Source of the DNA: Neckera pumila
Lineage: Eukaryota > Streptophyta > Bryopsida > Hypnales > Neckeraceae
Direction: 5' to 3'
Assembly (NCBI GenBank): GCA_963969595.1
Contig: OZ018411.1
Location: forward strand, 24,736,545-24,800,544
DNA: 64,000 bases
This document shows, in pieces, positions 38,341 to 50,344 of the stretch. The translations under genes and the position numbers were made by a program. Each line of letters opens with the position of its first letter. Positions within the stretch are counted from its first letter, which is position 1. The notes below the pieces were generated by a model. The model was given only the letters and a program-made list of their open reading frames with translations. It was not told the DNA's origin and ran no database searches.

Positions 38341-39999
38341 CCCTAAAAAAACAGGCGCATGACCACTAATCCAAGCCTTACAATTTTTCACTTTGTTGTT
38401 GCCATTTTGCGACTACATATGAATGAAATTTTTTATATTAATTTTTCATAGATGAAATCACATGTCTTCTACAAGTCTTACAAACTTAAGAGAATTTGCA
38501 AATATTTGAAATTATTGTTTATTCTTTGAAGGTAATGTGAAGAAAATTCATATCAAAAACTAAATCACTACAAGAGAAAGGGATGCTTTAAGTAGTGTCC
38601 TAGACATCACATCTTTTAAGTAACGTCTTTTAAGTAAGTTTTTAAGTAAAAACTTACCTAAAAGACGTTACTTAAAAGACTTAATGTCTAGGACACTACT
38701 TAAAACACCCTTTCTCTTGTAGTGAATATGCTCAAAAAATTTGAAATTTTCACCGCAAATATATATTAAAGTATATAAAATCATGGTATAAACCAAAGTT
38801 ATCATACTAGTCTAGTATTAGAAAATCAATAAACCATGGTCATAGGTCCAAAGTTCAAATTGCAATAAAATATCAAATTTTCCAATTGGAGTAGAAACTA
38901 CACTTAGTAAACTTCATTTCATTCGTTGGGTCCAAGTTCAATAAATATCATTTTTATGGATTAAATTCACATTAAGAACGTAGAGCAAGAAGTGGCCATG
39001 GATACATTACAAAGGTGATTCATGGATTAAGTAGCTCCCTCTTTTGAAAAGTCAATAATTCAATAGTGAAGGAATATAAAATATTCTTCACTTAACCTCT
39101 AAAATACCAAAGCATTTTCTGGATTTGAAACCACTCAAAACAGCCATGTCTGTTGCGATCACCTAAGAAAGCAATTTTTTTTTTAAGAATCTAATCGTAG
39201 GATCTTGTATTGCACTTGTCTCAAATCATGTAGTAAAAATTTCATGAAGTTTGACTATACCAATTGGAAGATATTAGCATTTGAAGTTGGAAAAATAAGT
39301 TTATTTGAATGCTGGCTTGCAATTTCAGATGACTTTGACTGCCCTTTGTGGAATTTTTTGCACTACGGACTATAAATTTTAAATTTTTTTGGTTGAAAAT
39401 TTTAGTTGAGAGTGGGAGAATTTTTTTTCAGAATATTAAAACTTGATTTTTACATATAAAAAATTTGTTGGGTAGACATAGGTTCGAGATTGAACTAAAT
39501 TGTTAATAGCTCTAAGATGGAATTGAAACATCATAATTCCAATAGTGAGACTCTTCTTGCAATCAAACTTCACCCTATCAAAAAAAGTTGAAAAAGGTTG
39601 AAAATTGCATTCAAAAATGAATTCTTTATGTTGTTTTTCTGAAAAAGATGCGTAGATTGTCTGAAAAAATTAGACTGCTTACAACTTTTTCATTGCTACT
39701 CCAAATAGAATGAATTAAAGATTCAAATGTAAACAAAAACATAATCTTTCAGAAAAAAATTAAAAATTAAAAAGTTCATTCTTTTGTGTTGTTTCTGTTC
39801 TACCCAGCAAACTGTTTTTAAGACTTTGGATGGCATAACTTTTGCTCTTGGGCATTGATTGAAAAATAATTAAAATTATAAAAGCTAATATGATTTCCTA
39901 TCTTCCAAAAAAGTTTCAAAAAATTGAGCCAAAATTGGAGGTCACACAAGCCTGCCCAAAATCCCAAGTGTTCTCGGGGGGACATTGGTACTTTAGGGG
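38341..39999. mobile_element. TTAA-flanked element with CCC(C)TAAA ends, full length
   Basis: The left end CCCTAAAAAAACAGG follows TTAA (38337-38340). The right end CTTTAGGGG precedes TTAA (40000-40003). The interior shares long stretches with 26.4-28.1, 41.2-42.7, 43.4-43.7, 58.4-59.3 and 61.7-62.4 kb. It encodes no transposase and carries the foldback at 38566-38724. TTAA duplication with CCC..GGG ends is the form of piggyBac elements; that affiliation is inference. Confidence 0.65.
38566..38724. mobile_element. CACTA-type foldback MITE, complete, 159 bp
   Basis: CACTACAAGAGAAAGGG at the left is perfectly inverted at the right, and the arms pair along most of the element (TTTTAAGTAACGTC-type repeats inside). 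AAT flanks both ends (38563-38565 and 38725-38727), the expected 3-bp duplication. CACTACAAGA is the classic plant CACTA terminus. Confidence 0.93.
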
Positions 40000-40119
40000 T
40001 TAAAATCATTGAAGCAGCTCCCCTTAAATTTTAGACGAATAATTTACTTTTTTCCATCCTAAATTTCATCCTAAAATTCATCTCAAGTGATCCAAAAGAC
40101 ATATAAGGTAAATGCACCC

Positions 40120-40500
40120 ATAGTCAATCATGACCCTAAACCAATTTGTAGGGGCACTATTTCCAACCAAGGCTGAAAGTTTGGAATGTGTTTTTTTCAA
40201 GGTTATGTCCCAAAGTAGTGAGGAAGAAAAATAGGAAATAGTAAGCGGAACAGCAATATTTTATATGATTGGAATTGGATGACTCTAGACATTAGCTATT
40301 AGTCTGGATAACTTTTTGACTCCCAAAATTCATAGTAACTTCAATTTTGGGAATAAAATTACAAAAGTTTGGGAATCTCCATATTTCTTAACTTTGTATA
40401 TGGAAAAAATTTCCTGCGCCTTAAACTGCTCATCATTTGTTGCAAAATCCCTTAAATGATCAGACATGGATACATTCACCTTAATGTCCTCTGTATTCTT
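40120..40500. repeat. Interspersed repeat, copy 1 (partner at 53570-53970)
   Basis: The text from TTTCCAACCAAGGCT through TCATAGTAACTTC to TTAAATGATC matches 53570-53970 over about 380 bases with scattered substitutions and small gaps. It is non-coding. Confidence 0.7.
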
Positions 40501-40628
40501 TCAGGGTTAATCTTCACCAAAGCGCAAAATTACTAATGAAAAAAATTCAAAGGCATATATTTTCATTTCTATAGGTAAGTAAAATTGTTCTCAACCATTA
40601 TAAAATTTCCATAGTAATGTGGATACTA

Positions 40629-40957
40629 CGGTAGAACCTCCCGTTACCAACCACCGCCCTATTGTATTCAATAGGTTTTTTAAATGCAAGAGAGGCTAGC
40701 ACTCATTTCCAACCATTAAGTCTTAACTTTCAACCATCAATTCAACCATTCTTGTCTCGACATACATTGGACATAGATCAAGGTCTACTTTTGGCTTTAA
40801 AAATTCATAATGATTTCACTTCAAGCGATAAAATTACCGATTTTTTTGCAATTCCCGTCTTTTCTATAGATGCTCCTTTGAAAATATTTGTTTTGCCTTG
40901 CACTACTCTAGATCATGTTGGAATTGCTTATTTGGTCGGTTACGGATGGTTCTACCT
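40629..40957. mobile_element. pogo/Emigrant-like MITE with TA target duplication
   Basis: The left end CGGTAGAACCTCCCGTTACC and the right end, whose inverse complement reads AGGTAGAACCATCCGTAACC, are near-identical inverted repeats. TA flanks both sides (40627-40628 and 40958-40959). (C)GGTAGAACCTC-type ends resemble those of plant Lemi1/Emigrant elements of the pogo group (Tc1/mariner). The open frame inside is without recognisable homology. Confidence 0.7.
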
Positions 40958-41199
40958 TAGTATTGGGTGGACATTGGTGAACATTGCATTGTGACAATAG
41001 TTTCTGAAATGTCCGTTTCAGATACATTTAATCAATACCCGCCCAATACTAGAAGATACCTCTTATTGACTAATGTGAAGTCTTAGTAAATGTCTAGAAC
41101 TTCTTTATAATATTGTGATGAATTTTAAGTGAATCCTCTTGCCAATTACAAAACTCAAAGCATGCAAGACAAGTTCCCTTGTTGTATTAATTCATAATG

Positions 41200-42753
41200 T
41201 CCCTAGGCCTTTTCCATAAAATAAAATAAAAAGTTATTGAAAACTATCATTTCTACTGCAAAGAGCCAAAAACTTTAAAAGTTTATTTTTTATTTTTTTT
41301 GCATATCTAACTGTAGGATCTTACACTAGGCTAGTGTAAAAATGTATGGAAGAAATTTTTGAAACTTTGATCATGTAGATTGCAGGATGTTTGTATTGCA
41401 GTGAATAAAGTGTGTTTTTTTCCACCTCAGATGTTGAGAATATAAGACTTTGAATCTTCTTAGTTTAAAATTTTTGCACTCCTAATTTTGAATTTTGGAT
41501 TTTGGTGTTTAAGAATTGAATTGAGAGTTTAGGAAAAAAATTCAAAGTACAAATTATTAATTTTTGTACATTAGAAAATTATTAAATAGAAGTAGATTCA
41601 AGAGTGGATGGAAGACTAAATTGTTAATAGCTCAGAGATTTAATTGAAACACACTAACCTCAATGGTGAGATTGTTCTAGCGAGAGATCTTAATCTTGTG
41701 AAAATTGAATTCAGAAATGAATCCTACAAGTTATTTTTTGTAGAAAACACTAAGATTGACAAAAAAAACAAGATTGACAAAAAAAACGAGATTGACAAAA
41801 AAAACAAGATTGATGGTCATTGCAAGAAAGGTCGGTCCTATATACTATCACAATGAGAATGACTTTTTTGTCATCCTCTATAACTTTTGAAGCATAAATC
41901 TCATGAACATGAAATTTTTATTGGAGATGCCAAACTTTATGGTAATCAGATCTTTTATTTTTTAGAAATTGAAAAAAATCATTTTATATTTAAAAATCAT
42001 TTTTGTTAATTTGTCAAGCGATGCGGTTTAGGGAAATTTACTATGTTATGAGTAGTATGAGCTCCAAATTTAATGATCTGGAGTTGAAATTTTCATGGTC
42101 TATTTGCATATTACGAAAGCATATGCCTACTAAAGGGAATCTAAAAATATATTAGTTTGTGCCTTCTACATGAGTGCAAACAACAATTCCATTGCGTACA
42201 ATTTTTGACTAATGAAGATGGTTATAAGATCAATCTTTTGGTGAAATCTCATTACTATGAACTCTTCCCAAATGGCTAGTTTTTTAGGTTTCTTTTAAAT
42301 TTCTTTTCCTATTTTTTACAAATTAAAATGTGAAACTACATTCCTTAAAGTTCATACTGTTGCTAAACTTCGACCGCATCAATCAGATTCCATTTGGCTC
42401 AAGTGTGATTTGGTTTGGGCACAGTTTCTTGTACTTGCCACCTCTGTTGGCAATCAAATTAGTTGGGACCATGAGGGCCCCCGCCCTTGTTTATTTGCTT
42501 AGGCTTTTTTTGTCACTTGTTTTCTTTTCCACTTAGTCTCTCTTCATTGTCCAGCCTTCTGGCTTGGCCGTTTTGTACTTGTGTTTTTTTTTAATGATAT
42601 GGATTCCCCATTTGTTCAAAAAAAAAAAAATGAGAAACTACAGTAAAAAAATCTATTTTCGTGAGATTTGCACTTTTCTAGATCTCATACTTAGAAAAAA
42701 ATTCTATGATTTTCCTTCTTGAGGTACCTTCTTTTTAAAGATGTATACATTAA
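41200..42753. repeat. Diverged copy of the TTAA-flanked family with a LINE insertion
   Basis: About 41260-41720 matches 58480-58880 (TGTAGATTGCAGGATGTTTG-type text), and 42180-42330 matches 26700-26860. An 18-base unit AAGATTGACAAAAAAAAC is tandemly repeated about 3.5 times at 41751-41812. The copy is cut by the LINE tail at 42341-42630. Confidence 0.55.
42341..42630 (+). mobile_element. 5'-truncated LINE (retrotransposed 3' end) with poly-A and target duplication
   Basis: The segment ends in a 13-base A run (42618-42630) and is flanked by AAATGTGAAACTACA (to 42340) and AAATGAGAAACTACA (to 42642), a target duplication with one mismatch. A related uninterrupted sequence at about 26862 (AAACGTGAAAGCACC) shows the empty site. 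The 3' terminal bases resemble those of the LINE at 28126-29220. No intact frame remains. Confidence 0.8.
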
Positions 42754-43677
42754 CCCCTAAAGGATCGGCATGCATTTTTTCGCTATATAGAAATTTTGGG
42801 CAAGTACGTGTGACTGGAGATTTCTATATTTTTGGCCCAAATTCTAACAAAAGTTGGAGGCAAGGAGTATCTTTCATATGCACTAAATTTCATGACATTT
42901 GGAAATGTGAGTCAAAAGTTATGGCCTAATATGTTATTTTTTTTTGTAATTGGGCAGTTTGGGCAAATCACAAAAAATCACTTTTTTCAAAAACAAAAAA
43001 TTGAAATTGGTTTTCTAGAATTATATATGTAGAAAGCTTTGAACCATTGCATTTTTATCAATGAGATGAAAGTTATGAGGAGTTTTTGTTTGCGTGTAGT
43101 TTTGGATTCCCTACTCTAAAATAAACTTTGAAGTCCTTTATCTTACTCAATTTTCAATATTTAAAAAATAAAATAAAATCATACAATGTAGATTGTTTAT
43201 TACAACATTGCAACCATTGATATTGGCATTTTTCAATTCTATAATTAAATTCTTGACACTTTAGTATTTTGAATCATTATCTACTACTATCTACTTACTA
43301 TTTTTTTCTATATGTTGTACAATTCCAAATGAAGTGAACATTTTCAAGCATGTGGCCAACTTGTCTAGGAAAAAGAATCCAAAGAAGCACCATCATTTTG
43401 GACATTTTTTCATAGAAAAGTGAGCTTGTGAAGTGCATCTGCCCCGATTTTGCAAGGCCAAAAAAATGATTTTAGTGAATTTGAATGCTTATAGCTTGCA
43501 ATCCACGCAATGGAAATTTCTGAAATTTTTACCACATGTTCTCAATTCAGCATACTACAAGATCCTACGGTTCCATGTGTCAAAAAATGTTTTTTTTTTA
43601 AAAATTGGGTACTTGTACTAAAATGGCAGTTTTTGAGCTTTGTTTTTTATGAAGACATAGTCATAGAACTTTAGGGT
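42754..43677. mobile_element. TTAA-flanked element, CCCCTAAAGG end, copy B
   Basis: TTAA precedes CCCCTAAAGGATCGGCATGC at the left. The right end reads ACTTTAGGGT followed by TTAA (43678-43681). It is similar to the copy at 56042-57261 along nearly all its length (for example AAAGTTATGGCCTAAT). Non-coding. Confidence 0.7.
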
Positions 43678-43679
43678 TT

Positions 43680-43960
43680 AAACATATTTTTCACATTTTT
43701 TAAAAATTGCTTTTCTAATTTTAAAACACTTCTAAAAGAAAAAATGAGTATTGTAAAAACGCTACGCTTTTTGAACACCCTTTCTTTGCAAAGACCCTTG
43801 TCCATAACGTTCGATCTAATATTTGGGTTTATTGTAGTATAACCATAACATTCATTAGCCTTTAGGGAGGCTACCTTTCCCTCCCTTAGGCCACATCCAC
43901 GAAAACTCATCAATGGGGGCATGTGCTGTCTATATTAGTTGACACATGTTCTTTAGCTAA
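43680..43960 (-). repeat. Fragment of a retroelement-like repeat related to 55380-55440
   Basis: On the minus strand it reads AAGGTAGCCTCCCTAAAGGC then TAATGAATGTTATG, matching plus-strand 55378-55412. It is a short decayed copy. Confidence 0.5.
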
Positions 43961-44030
43961 ATATGGTATGGAATAATGCACACCATTTTGTCAGAGAGAA
44001 GGCAAACCTGTAGTTTGCTATTGAATGTTA

Positions 44031-44761
44031 GGGTGAATGCAAGAAACACTTGTACTATTTTTTGTCACACCTTGCATGCTGATTTGTTTTTTAGGCATAA
44101 CTTTTACATATTCAATCCAAATGACTTAAGATTTATAGGGAAGGTGCTCATGACCACTATACAGTTTGCCTAATTTTTCGGCAATTTTCAAAAGAGTTTT
44201 ACTAAACAAAAACAGCCACCAATTTTATGTCACAAATTCCAATTTGGAGGTTTTAAATACTATTTAGTACCCAAAAAATCAAATTTGGAGCAGAAATTTG
44301 GATGAGGTGGTTTTCTAGTAGACTTCTAGCTCTCCAGGAGAGGAATTTAAAAAAAAGTTAATTTTGTGTAGTGTAGAAGTCTACAAAGTGAGTTTCTTTC
44401 TGCTTGCATTTTGAAACACATAAAACATTATTTTGGTGGTTTTTTGGGTGAATGACCATCTCCATAGAGCTGTTGCAAATGGCCAATTTTTATTTAATTT
44501 ATTTAATTTATTTTACTATTTTTAACTAATTAAAGCATCAAAATGTCTATTTTCTTGAGATTTGGCACTTTCTAGTTCTCCTACTTAGAAAATTTTTCTA
44601 TGCTTTTCCTTCCCAGGGTTTCTTCATCTTAAAGGTATATTCATTGGCCATATTTTTTTTTTAAATTAAAATTTTTTTTTCTATGCTTAAAGTACTCCAG
44701 AAAAAAAAGCATCAAATAGTGAAAACGCAACAAATAGTACAAGTGTTTCTTGCATTCACCC
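44031..44761. mobile_element. 731-bp element with GGGTGAATGCAAGAAACACT inverted termini
   Basis: The left end GGGTGAATGCAAGAAACACT is perfectly inverted at the right end, AGTGTTTCTTGCATTCACCC, and pairing extends through TTGTACTATT. GTTA is present on both flanks (44027-44030 and 44762-44765). The surrounding sequence is an older repeat copy that resumes after it (TTTTGCTCTTAAATATTGATT, compare 39840). No coding capacity. Confidence 0.75.
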
Positions 44762-44765
44762 GTTA

Positions 44766-47700
44766 TGTCTTTTGCTCTTAAATATTGATTGAAATAAAAA
44801 TTATATTCTTAGAAAGCTAATGTATTTTTCTATCTTCACCTAAAAAATTAAAAAAAATCATGATGAATATTGAGATTGTAAAAGCCTATCCAAAATCCAT
44901 TTTGTTCCCCCTTGGACAATGGGACTTTTGAGGTTACAAGGGCAAAATAAAATAAAATAAAGTAAAACAAAATAAAATAAAATATAAATAAGCTAGATTG
45001 GAACACTACGTCAGATCCTAGATCCTAGGGGTTCATGTATCAACTAACCAGGTACATGATCTTAGCAAGTGCAGCTAGTGCAGATCTTTTGCTAGGACTC
45101 AGGATACTGAGATTCATGACCATATTCGGTAAACTGAACTACTGAAGTGTTTCATAGTGCTACAATTCTGCACAAAGCTCCGAAACTAGAACATATATAC
45201 ATCTGAGAACGCCGATTTCACGGTAGCTGTGCTTGTTTTATGTACTCATGGCGGAGTATGAGAGTTTCTTGGTTCTTTCGGAAGTTCGTTTAGGAATTTG
45301 AAGAATTTGAACGACATGGCCGTTTGGCTGCACTTGTTTGGTATTTGAAAGTGAGGCAAAATGTCCGTGTGACTTCACCTGAGTGATTCCTGCCGCACTT
45401 GTACACCGTTGACAAATAATTTTAGATGATTGCACAGACTGGCTACGGTCCCAACTCCCAATTAAGGTTGGTCATCTATTTCCTTTTTTGGACACAAAAG
45501 CCCATATTTGGTGCAATAGATAAAAGGAATTTCATGTCTGTTTTAATCAGTTTTAAAGGAAATATTTGAACAAACGAGGATTCTTATTTGTTCAAATAAT
45601 TCCTTTTTTTGAAACCGCACATGCATCTTCATTGTAGATAAAAAAGATTTTTCCCAATTATTTATATACTTTTCACAATATGATAAATCATAACTGTCCG
45701 TTCTGTATTCATTAATCCTTCGGCCTTAAAAGGGCTATACTCGGCGTCAGTGTTACAGTAGTTCTGCCAATTTCATCATGCAGCTTCGTGCCTTCCAACT
45801 TCGTCCTAAAAAAGGTAGTTGCTTCTGAATCAATGGCCAGGTGGTCACGGACTCACGGCAAAGTGTCAAGAGATTTGTAGGCAATTAACCAGGGAACCTC
45901 GGATCTATGCTAGTCCTAGTTTCTAGAGCGCTGTGTACTTGAATGTCACAATTTTTGGCGCTCTGATACACGCCAATTTAACCAATATGACTACAGTTTG
46001 CATGCGGTACATATAATGTTTTTTAAAACTAGAATGCAAGTGCTGTGGTTAAAATTAGTTTATGCAATTTACAAAGCGGCCAGGCAGCTTCGATGTATGG
46101 CATTGGAATGAAATCTCTGCATTTGCTAGGACCACGAGTCAACGAGTACGTTCAGACAGGATTGTTTCTCAACTTGTCAACACTTGGGTAATATCAGAAA
46201 TCAACGTGCAAAACTGCGCCTGGTTGCCTTAATTAGTTGGGCTAGTGGCACTAGAAAATTAGTTGCAATCTCATTATAGGACGAGACTGGCGAATCACGC
46301 ATTAATTCAGACTTCGGGAGGGTTTAAATTAAAAATAATGAGTAAAATAAACATTCGTGTCAGGCACCTACCCGATTGCTAAATCTTGTTTGTCGATTGA
46401 ATGAGTGATGTCCAATGTTCGGGGAGAACCACTGGTTAGTTCAGTTGTTACGGTGGGAATTGGAAAAAAAGCGGTTTCAATTTCAAAACATTGGAAAAAA
46501 CAAGGTGAAAAAAACTATAAAACTTCTATTTAGAGTAAAAAGTAGAGAAAAAAACCTGGACTCGGTACTTGCTGTTCAATATGGGAAATTGAAGGAAAAT
46601 AGATGATAAAACTCCAAAAAACATCCCTTGCGCTGGTGATGTCCCTTTCGATTTAATTCTTCCAGCAGGGAACAATTAAGCGTTCCACATATCTGGAAAG
46701 ATTCCTCAACGGACGACTGACATTTCACTGAAACTGATTATTGAGAAATTCAACTTAATTCAATTCAAATCAAAAATATAAGGATAGAATTGAGTCACTT
46801 GACAGTTTCAGGTCGCAACCAAGCTTAAAATAGCAACATGGAATGAGGGAAGGCAACTTCCTGTGCCGACTATAGCCAATGCTTAGGCAGCTTATAGAAA
46901 GAAAGTAGTCGCCATCGTCAGCTCGATTCAAGCCCCGAACTCGGGTTAACAAATGCAGTAAGCACCTTCTTCGTAATTTTCCTAAGCAGTAACCTTCAAT
47001 AAGTACTTCTAGGCTCAGACACACTCTACTGTAGTTCACTCTAATAGTTTTTTCACAATCTCCCAGAACAAAGGCGTCGCTCAAGGAACAGGCACCAGTT
47101 CCACAGACAGATTTGTTCTAGCTGTGCTGGCCCGCATCCCAAAACATTCGATTACAGTTCGCCTCTTTAGATACCTCGTTTAACTGACTCTCTTTTGCCC
47201 GGAACTGAGCAGATATTCTGCACATCGTTGTCTACGTGTTCCTCCGATGCCGGGATGGATCTCTTTCGACAGTCTGTTCTATTTTGCAAGAGAGAAATCC
47301 AATGCTTTTATTCTGGAGAAATGAAATTGGTGCACGACACAAGCAGTCCTCAACTGGGCTCAGCCTTTGGTAGTTCACAAACAGAGTGCTCACATCAGCC
47401 AATTCAGTCAAGTGGGTACTTCATTACTATAATTACTCCGATTACATGACCCATGATTAGGAATGGTAATCATCTAATTAGGAACTTAATCATAGAACAT
47501 ATGATTAAGGTCCTAATTCAAATTCAGTCAAGGTTAATGACTGGTAAGTAAGCCGTTGTTGCTGCCTTTTCTGGCTGATGCAGGGTCGGTGACCCAGCTT
47601 ATTGAAAAGGAAGAAAACGACAGGTCCCATTCTACAAATCACTTCAGCAAATACTATCTCACTGGATAAATACCACTCTTAAAATCCCTACAAATATACA

Positions 47701-47822
47701 ACGACGGCTAACGACGACAAATATGGCAGACCTCCCGTGATTGAACTCCTCAGGCCTTGGAAAATTGAGGTGGTCGATGACCACTATGAGAGTGTATGTA
47801 CATGCAAGAGCGGTCGATCGAT
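44766..47822. other. Intergenic DNA, no gene supported
   Basis: 44766-44940 is the tail of an old TTAA-family copy ending GGGACTTTTGAGGTTAC. From about 45000 the composition is closer to average and unique-looking. Open frames (for example 46770-47084 minus) have no recognisable features. The last 200-300 bases probably hold the HD-Zip gene's 3' UTR. Confidence 0.5.
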
Positions 47823-48989
47823 TCAAGGCCAATCCCACCATGGAAGACCACTCTGCTCATCGAACTGCAGCAGCAAGTAATTACACGACTGGTCGGCGAA
47901 TTCATGGAAGCCGCCATTGCCATAACCATCGTTCAAATTTGGGGAAGCACCATGCATTCCCTCCACTGGCACTGGCAGCAAACCCGAATCCTCCCCAAGG
48001 AAGGAGCTGAAGGAATTTGGGCTGTGGCCATCGATCTGATGCTGCGGAACCTCCTTGAGAACGTTGGAGCTACTGCTGTCGGTGGTGCGAGGACTATCCG
48101 CGTCCAGCACGTCGCTGGAGCCGCTCATGGTTGAATCGTCTTCGCTCAAATGCGCCAGCGAAACGTCCACGGAGGGGGAGATTCTTGCGTGATTGTGAGA
48201 GACAAACTCTTGGGAGCTCGTGGGGATTCCAGTGGGGGGTTCCGGCTTGACTTCGGAAGCGTTAGCGTTAGATGATAAGCGTTGCACCTCGGCCTTCAAC
48301 TGTTTCTTCTCGCCTAGGACTTGCTCGTAATCGGTTTTCAGGCGTTCGTAATCGGCCGCCAGCGTCTCGTAGTCGCGCTCGAGCTGCTTCGTCTTCCAGC
48401 GCGCGCGTCGGTTTTGGAACCAGACAGCGACTTGGCGGGGGCGCAAGCCGAGCTCTTTGGCCAACTGCATTTTGCGCTCGGGCTCTAGCTTGTTCTCCAT
48501 CTCGAAGTTGCGCTCCAGGGATCTTACTTGGTCGAAGGTCAGGCGCCGCTTCTTCTCCAGAGGGGAGCCTCCTGGCGAGAGCTGAAGCTCGTCGCCGACT
48601 TCATCGCCGTCCAGCTCGCTCGGCCCGTCCTCCACTATCGGACCATCGTAACTGTAGGGTCGCTTCTGACCCGTGAGTGGCGTCGTCATGGCGGTTTCCA
48701 GTCCACTCACAAGCAACTCCGGTACCACTGCAAACACAAAAACTCACGCACAGTTAGCCTCTAATTTGAACCTTCGCTCTTCGCCCCTTACTTTCCAATT
48801 CTAGTGAGATTTTTCTAATCGTGGTGAAATTAATTTCTAGCGTGGGGTCGGCAGACACGCACCGACTTGTAGCTGGCCCACGTGAGGTGAGTTCGAGCAG
48901 GGACCTTGAAGCATGGCCACCAAATCAGAGCTGCTCTCGTTGGGCTGCATTCCGTTATTGTTGCCTCCCCTATAGCTTGGGATGGCCAT
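47823..48989 (-). CDS. Class I HD-Zip transcription factor
   Basis: Two exons, 48989-48863 and 48727-47823, give 343 residues. A homeodomain (about 101-155) opens with [15 protein letters not shown] and contains [20 protein letters not shown]. It runs directly into a leucine zipper with Leu/Val every seven residues (158, 165, 172, 179, 186, 193). The absence of the class II CPSCE motif and of START/MEKHLA domains puts it in class I. The C terminus is Ser/Asp-rich and ends SGLPWWDWP, the aromatic AHA-like activation motif of this class. Such factors bind CAATNATTG as dimers and often act in dehydration or ABA responses; the role here is inferred. An in-frame TGA precedes the start ATG. An alternative donor (CAAG before GTCCCTG) would remove about a dozen residues of the N-terminal region. 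Confidence 0.94.
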
Positions 48990-49870
48990 CGATCACCACC
49001 TCGACAGCAATGGCCATCACAGCTTCTCCTGCACATCATCGAACATTTCGTTACCACTCTGATCATAACTTCAAACGAACAAATTATCTTTTCCCCATTT
49101 TGCAAATGCTCATACGGTAGACAAGTACTGCAGACAGGAATTATATTTTGGTGATTTCCAAAAACAGAGCAGGCAACCCGGACGATCTACTAAATGTTCT
49201 ACAGACTTTCCAGGACACGGTAGTACTATGTCCACATTGATCATCCCGGCTTATTCGATCTAGAGACTGCTGTACCGTCTGCACCACCGGATTCTAAGCT
49301 ACCCCAGAATTTCACCCAAACCACTAACCATGCAACATTGTGTTCCTGTCGCCATCGTTTCCTACAGGAAGGTCCAGCTGCTGCTGTTGCATAAAATTAA
49401 TGTAAGATCTGCATCGATCTCGAGTTCGCAATCTGCACCCAACTGACTCAATCTAACAGGCTCCCACGACAGACATGATTCACCCACCACACAGAGATAG
49501 AATGTGTACACATTGATCATCCACTTCGCTCCCAAGCATGATCGATCACGCCCCATTACGAATTTTACTGCCCAGTACGTACGTTCCAGCTAGCAACAAT
49601 GTGATCGAAGGGTAGTACCTTGCGATCGAGGAGTACAGTAGCTAGTGGCGATCGATATCCAACGAAGATCAGATGAGTCAGAGATTGTGCAATACGCTCC
49701 GAAATGTTGAGAGCAGTGACGAACGGAGGAACTGAACCCAGGAGCAGGAGCTGGTAGTAACTTAGGAGTACTGCGAATGTTGTTGGTGACGAAGCGGGTA
49801 CATGGAGGGGTGCACAGAAGCAGTGCGGATTCTGCGCAGGACAGGGCTAGACTGAAGACAAGCAGGCCGA
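48990..49870 (-). promoter_or_regulatory. Long 5' leader of the HD-Zip gene
   Basis: Between the TATA box near 49890 and the ATG at 48989 there are about 870 bases, too long for a simple leader. A donor-like AAG before GTACTACCC near 49618 suggests a leader intron. No convincing coding frame exists here. Confidence 0.45.
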
Positions 49871-49888
49871 GCAGGAGAAGGAGCAGGC

Positions 49889-49895
49889 TTTTATA
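49889..49895 (-). promoter_or_regulatory. TATA box of the HD-Zip gene
   Basis: On the minus strand TTTCTATAAAAGCC lies before a C/T-rich segment (CTTCTCCTGCTCGG) typical of a plant transcription start about 30 bases downstream, near 49860. No other TATA-like word is better placed. Confidence 0.7.
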
Positions 49896-50183
49896 GAAAC
49901 GGGAGGGGCATTTGTGCTACGCTGACGTGAACTGAAAAGAAATGAAATCTCTCTCCCTTTCAGTGCCTTTCATTGACTTGCCTTGGCATGCAATGAAGCT
50001 TGTGATAGCTGAGAGTGCACCACTCTGGATGGTTGTGGTAGGTCCGGGACCGGTTCCACCCCAGCCAGGCGGGGGGGACGCATTCCCCAATTGCCTCTGT
50101 CCACGCATTTTTCCCTTTTTCCCTTTTTCTAAGTGAGTTGCCTTTTCTTTCCCTGGTCTCAATGCATAACATCGTATAACCAA

Positions 50184-50341
50184 CACAGGGAGAACGGGGA
50201 GGCGTTACCCTCCCCGGTGTTTATTTGCACAGTGAAGCTTCACCCCCCCTTGACTTTCCGTTTATAGAAAGTCAAGGGGGGGTGAAGCTTCACTGGGCAA
50301 ATAAACACCAGGGAGGGTAACGCCTCCCCGTTCTCCCTGTG
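50184..50341. mobile_element. Near-perfect 158-bp foldback MITE upstream of the HD-Zip promoter
   Basis: Two arms of about 75 bases pair with only two mismatches around the short loop CGTTTATA. The ends are CACAGGG and CCCTGTG, and CAA flanks both sides (50181-50183 and 50342-50344). A CAC terminus with a 3-bp duplication points to a CACTA-type MITE. The near-identity of the arms suggests a recent insertion. Confidence 0.85.
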
Positions 50342-50344
50342 CAA

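Noticed and set aside
40662..40994. 110-codon frame within the pogo-like element
   Set aside because: It runs through the terminal inverted repeat and shows no transposase motif; likely chance.
48272..48764. Plus-strand Arg/Ala/Ser-rich frames across the HD-Zip gene
   Set aside because: They are antisense shadows of the homeodomain exon, created by its GC-rich codons.
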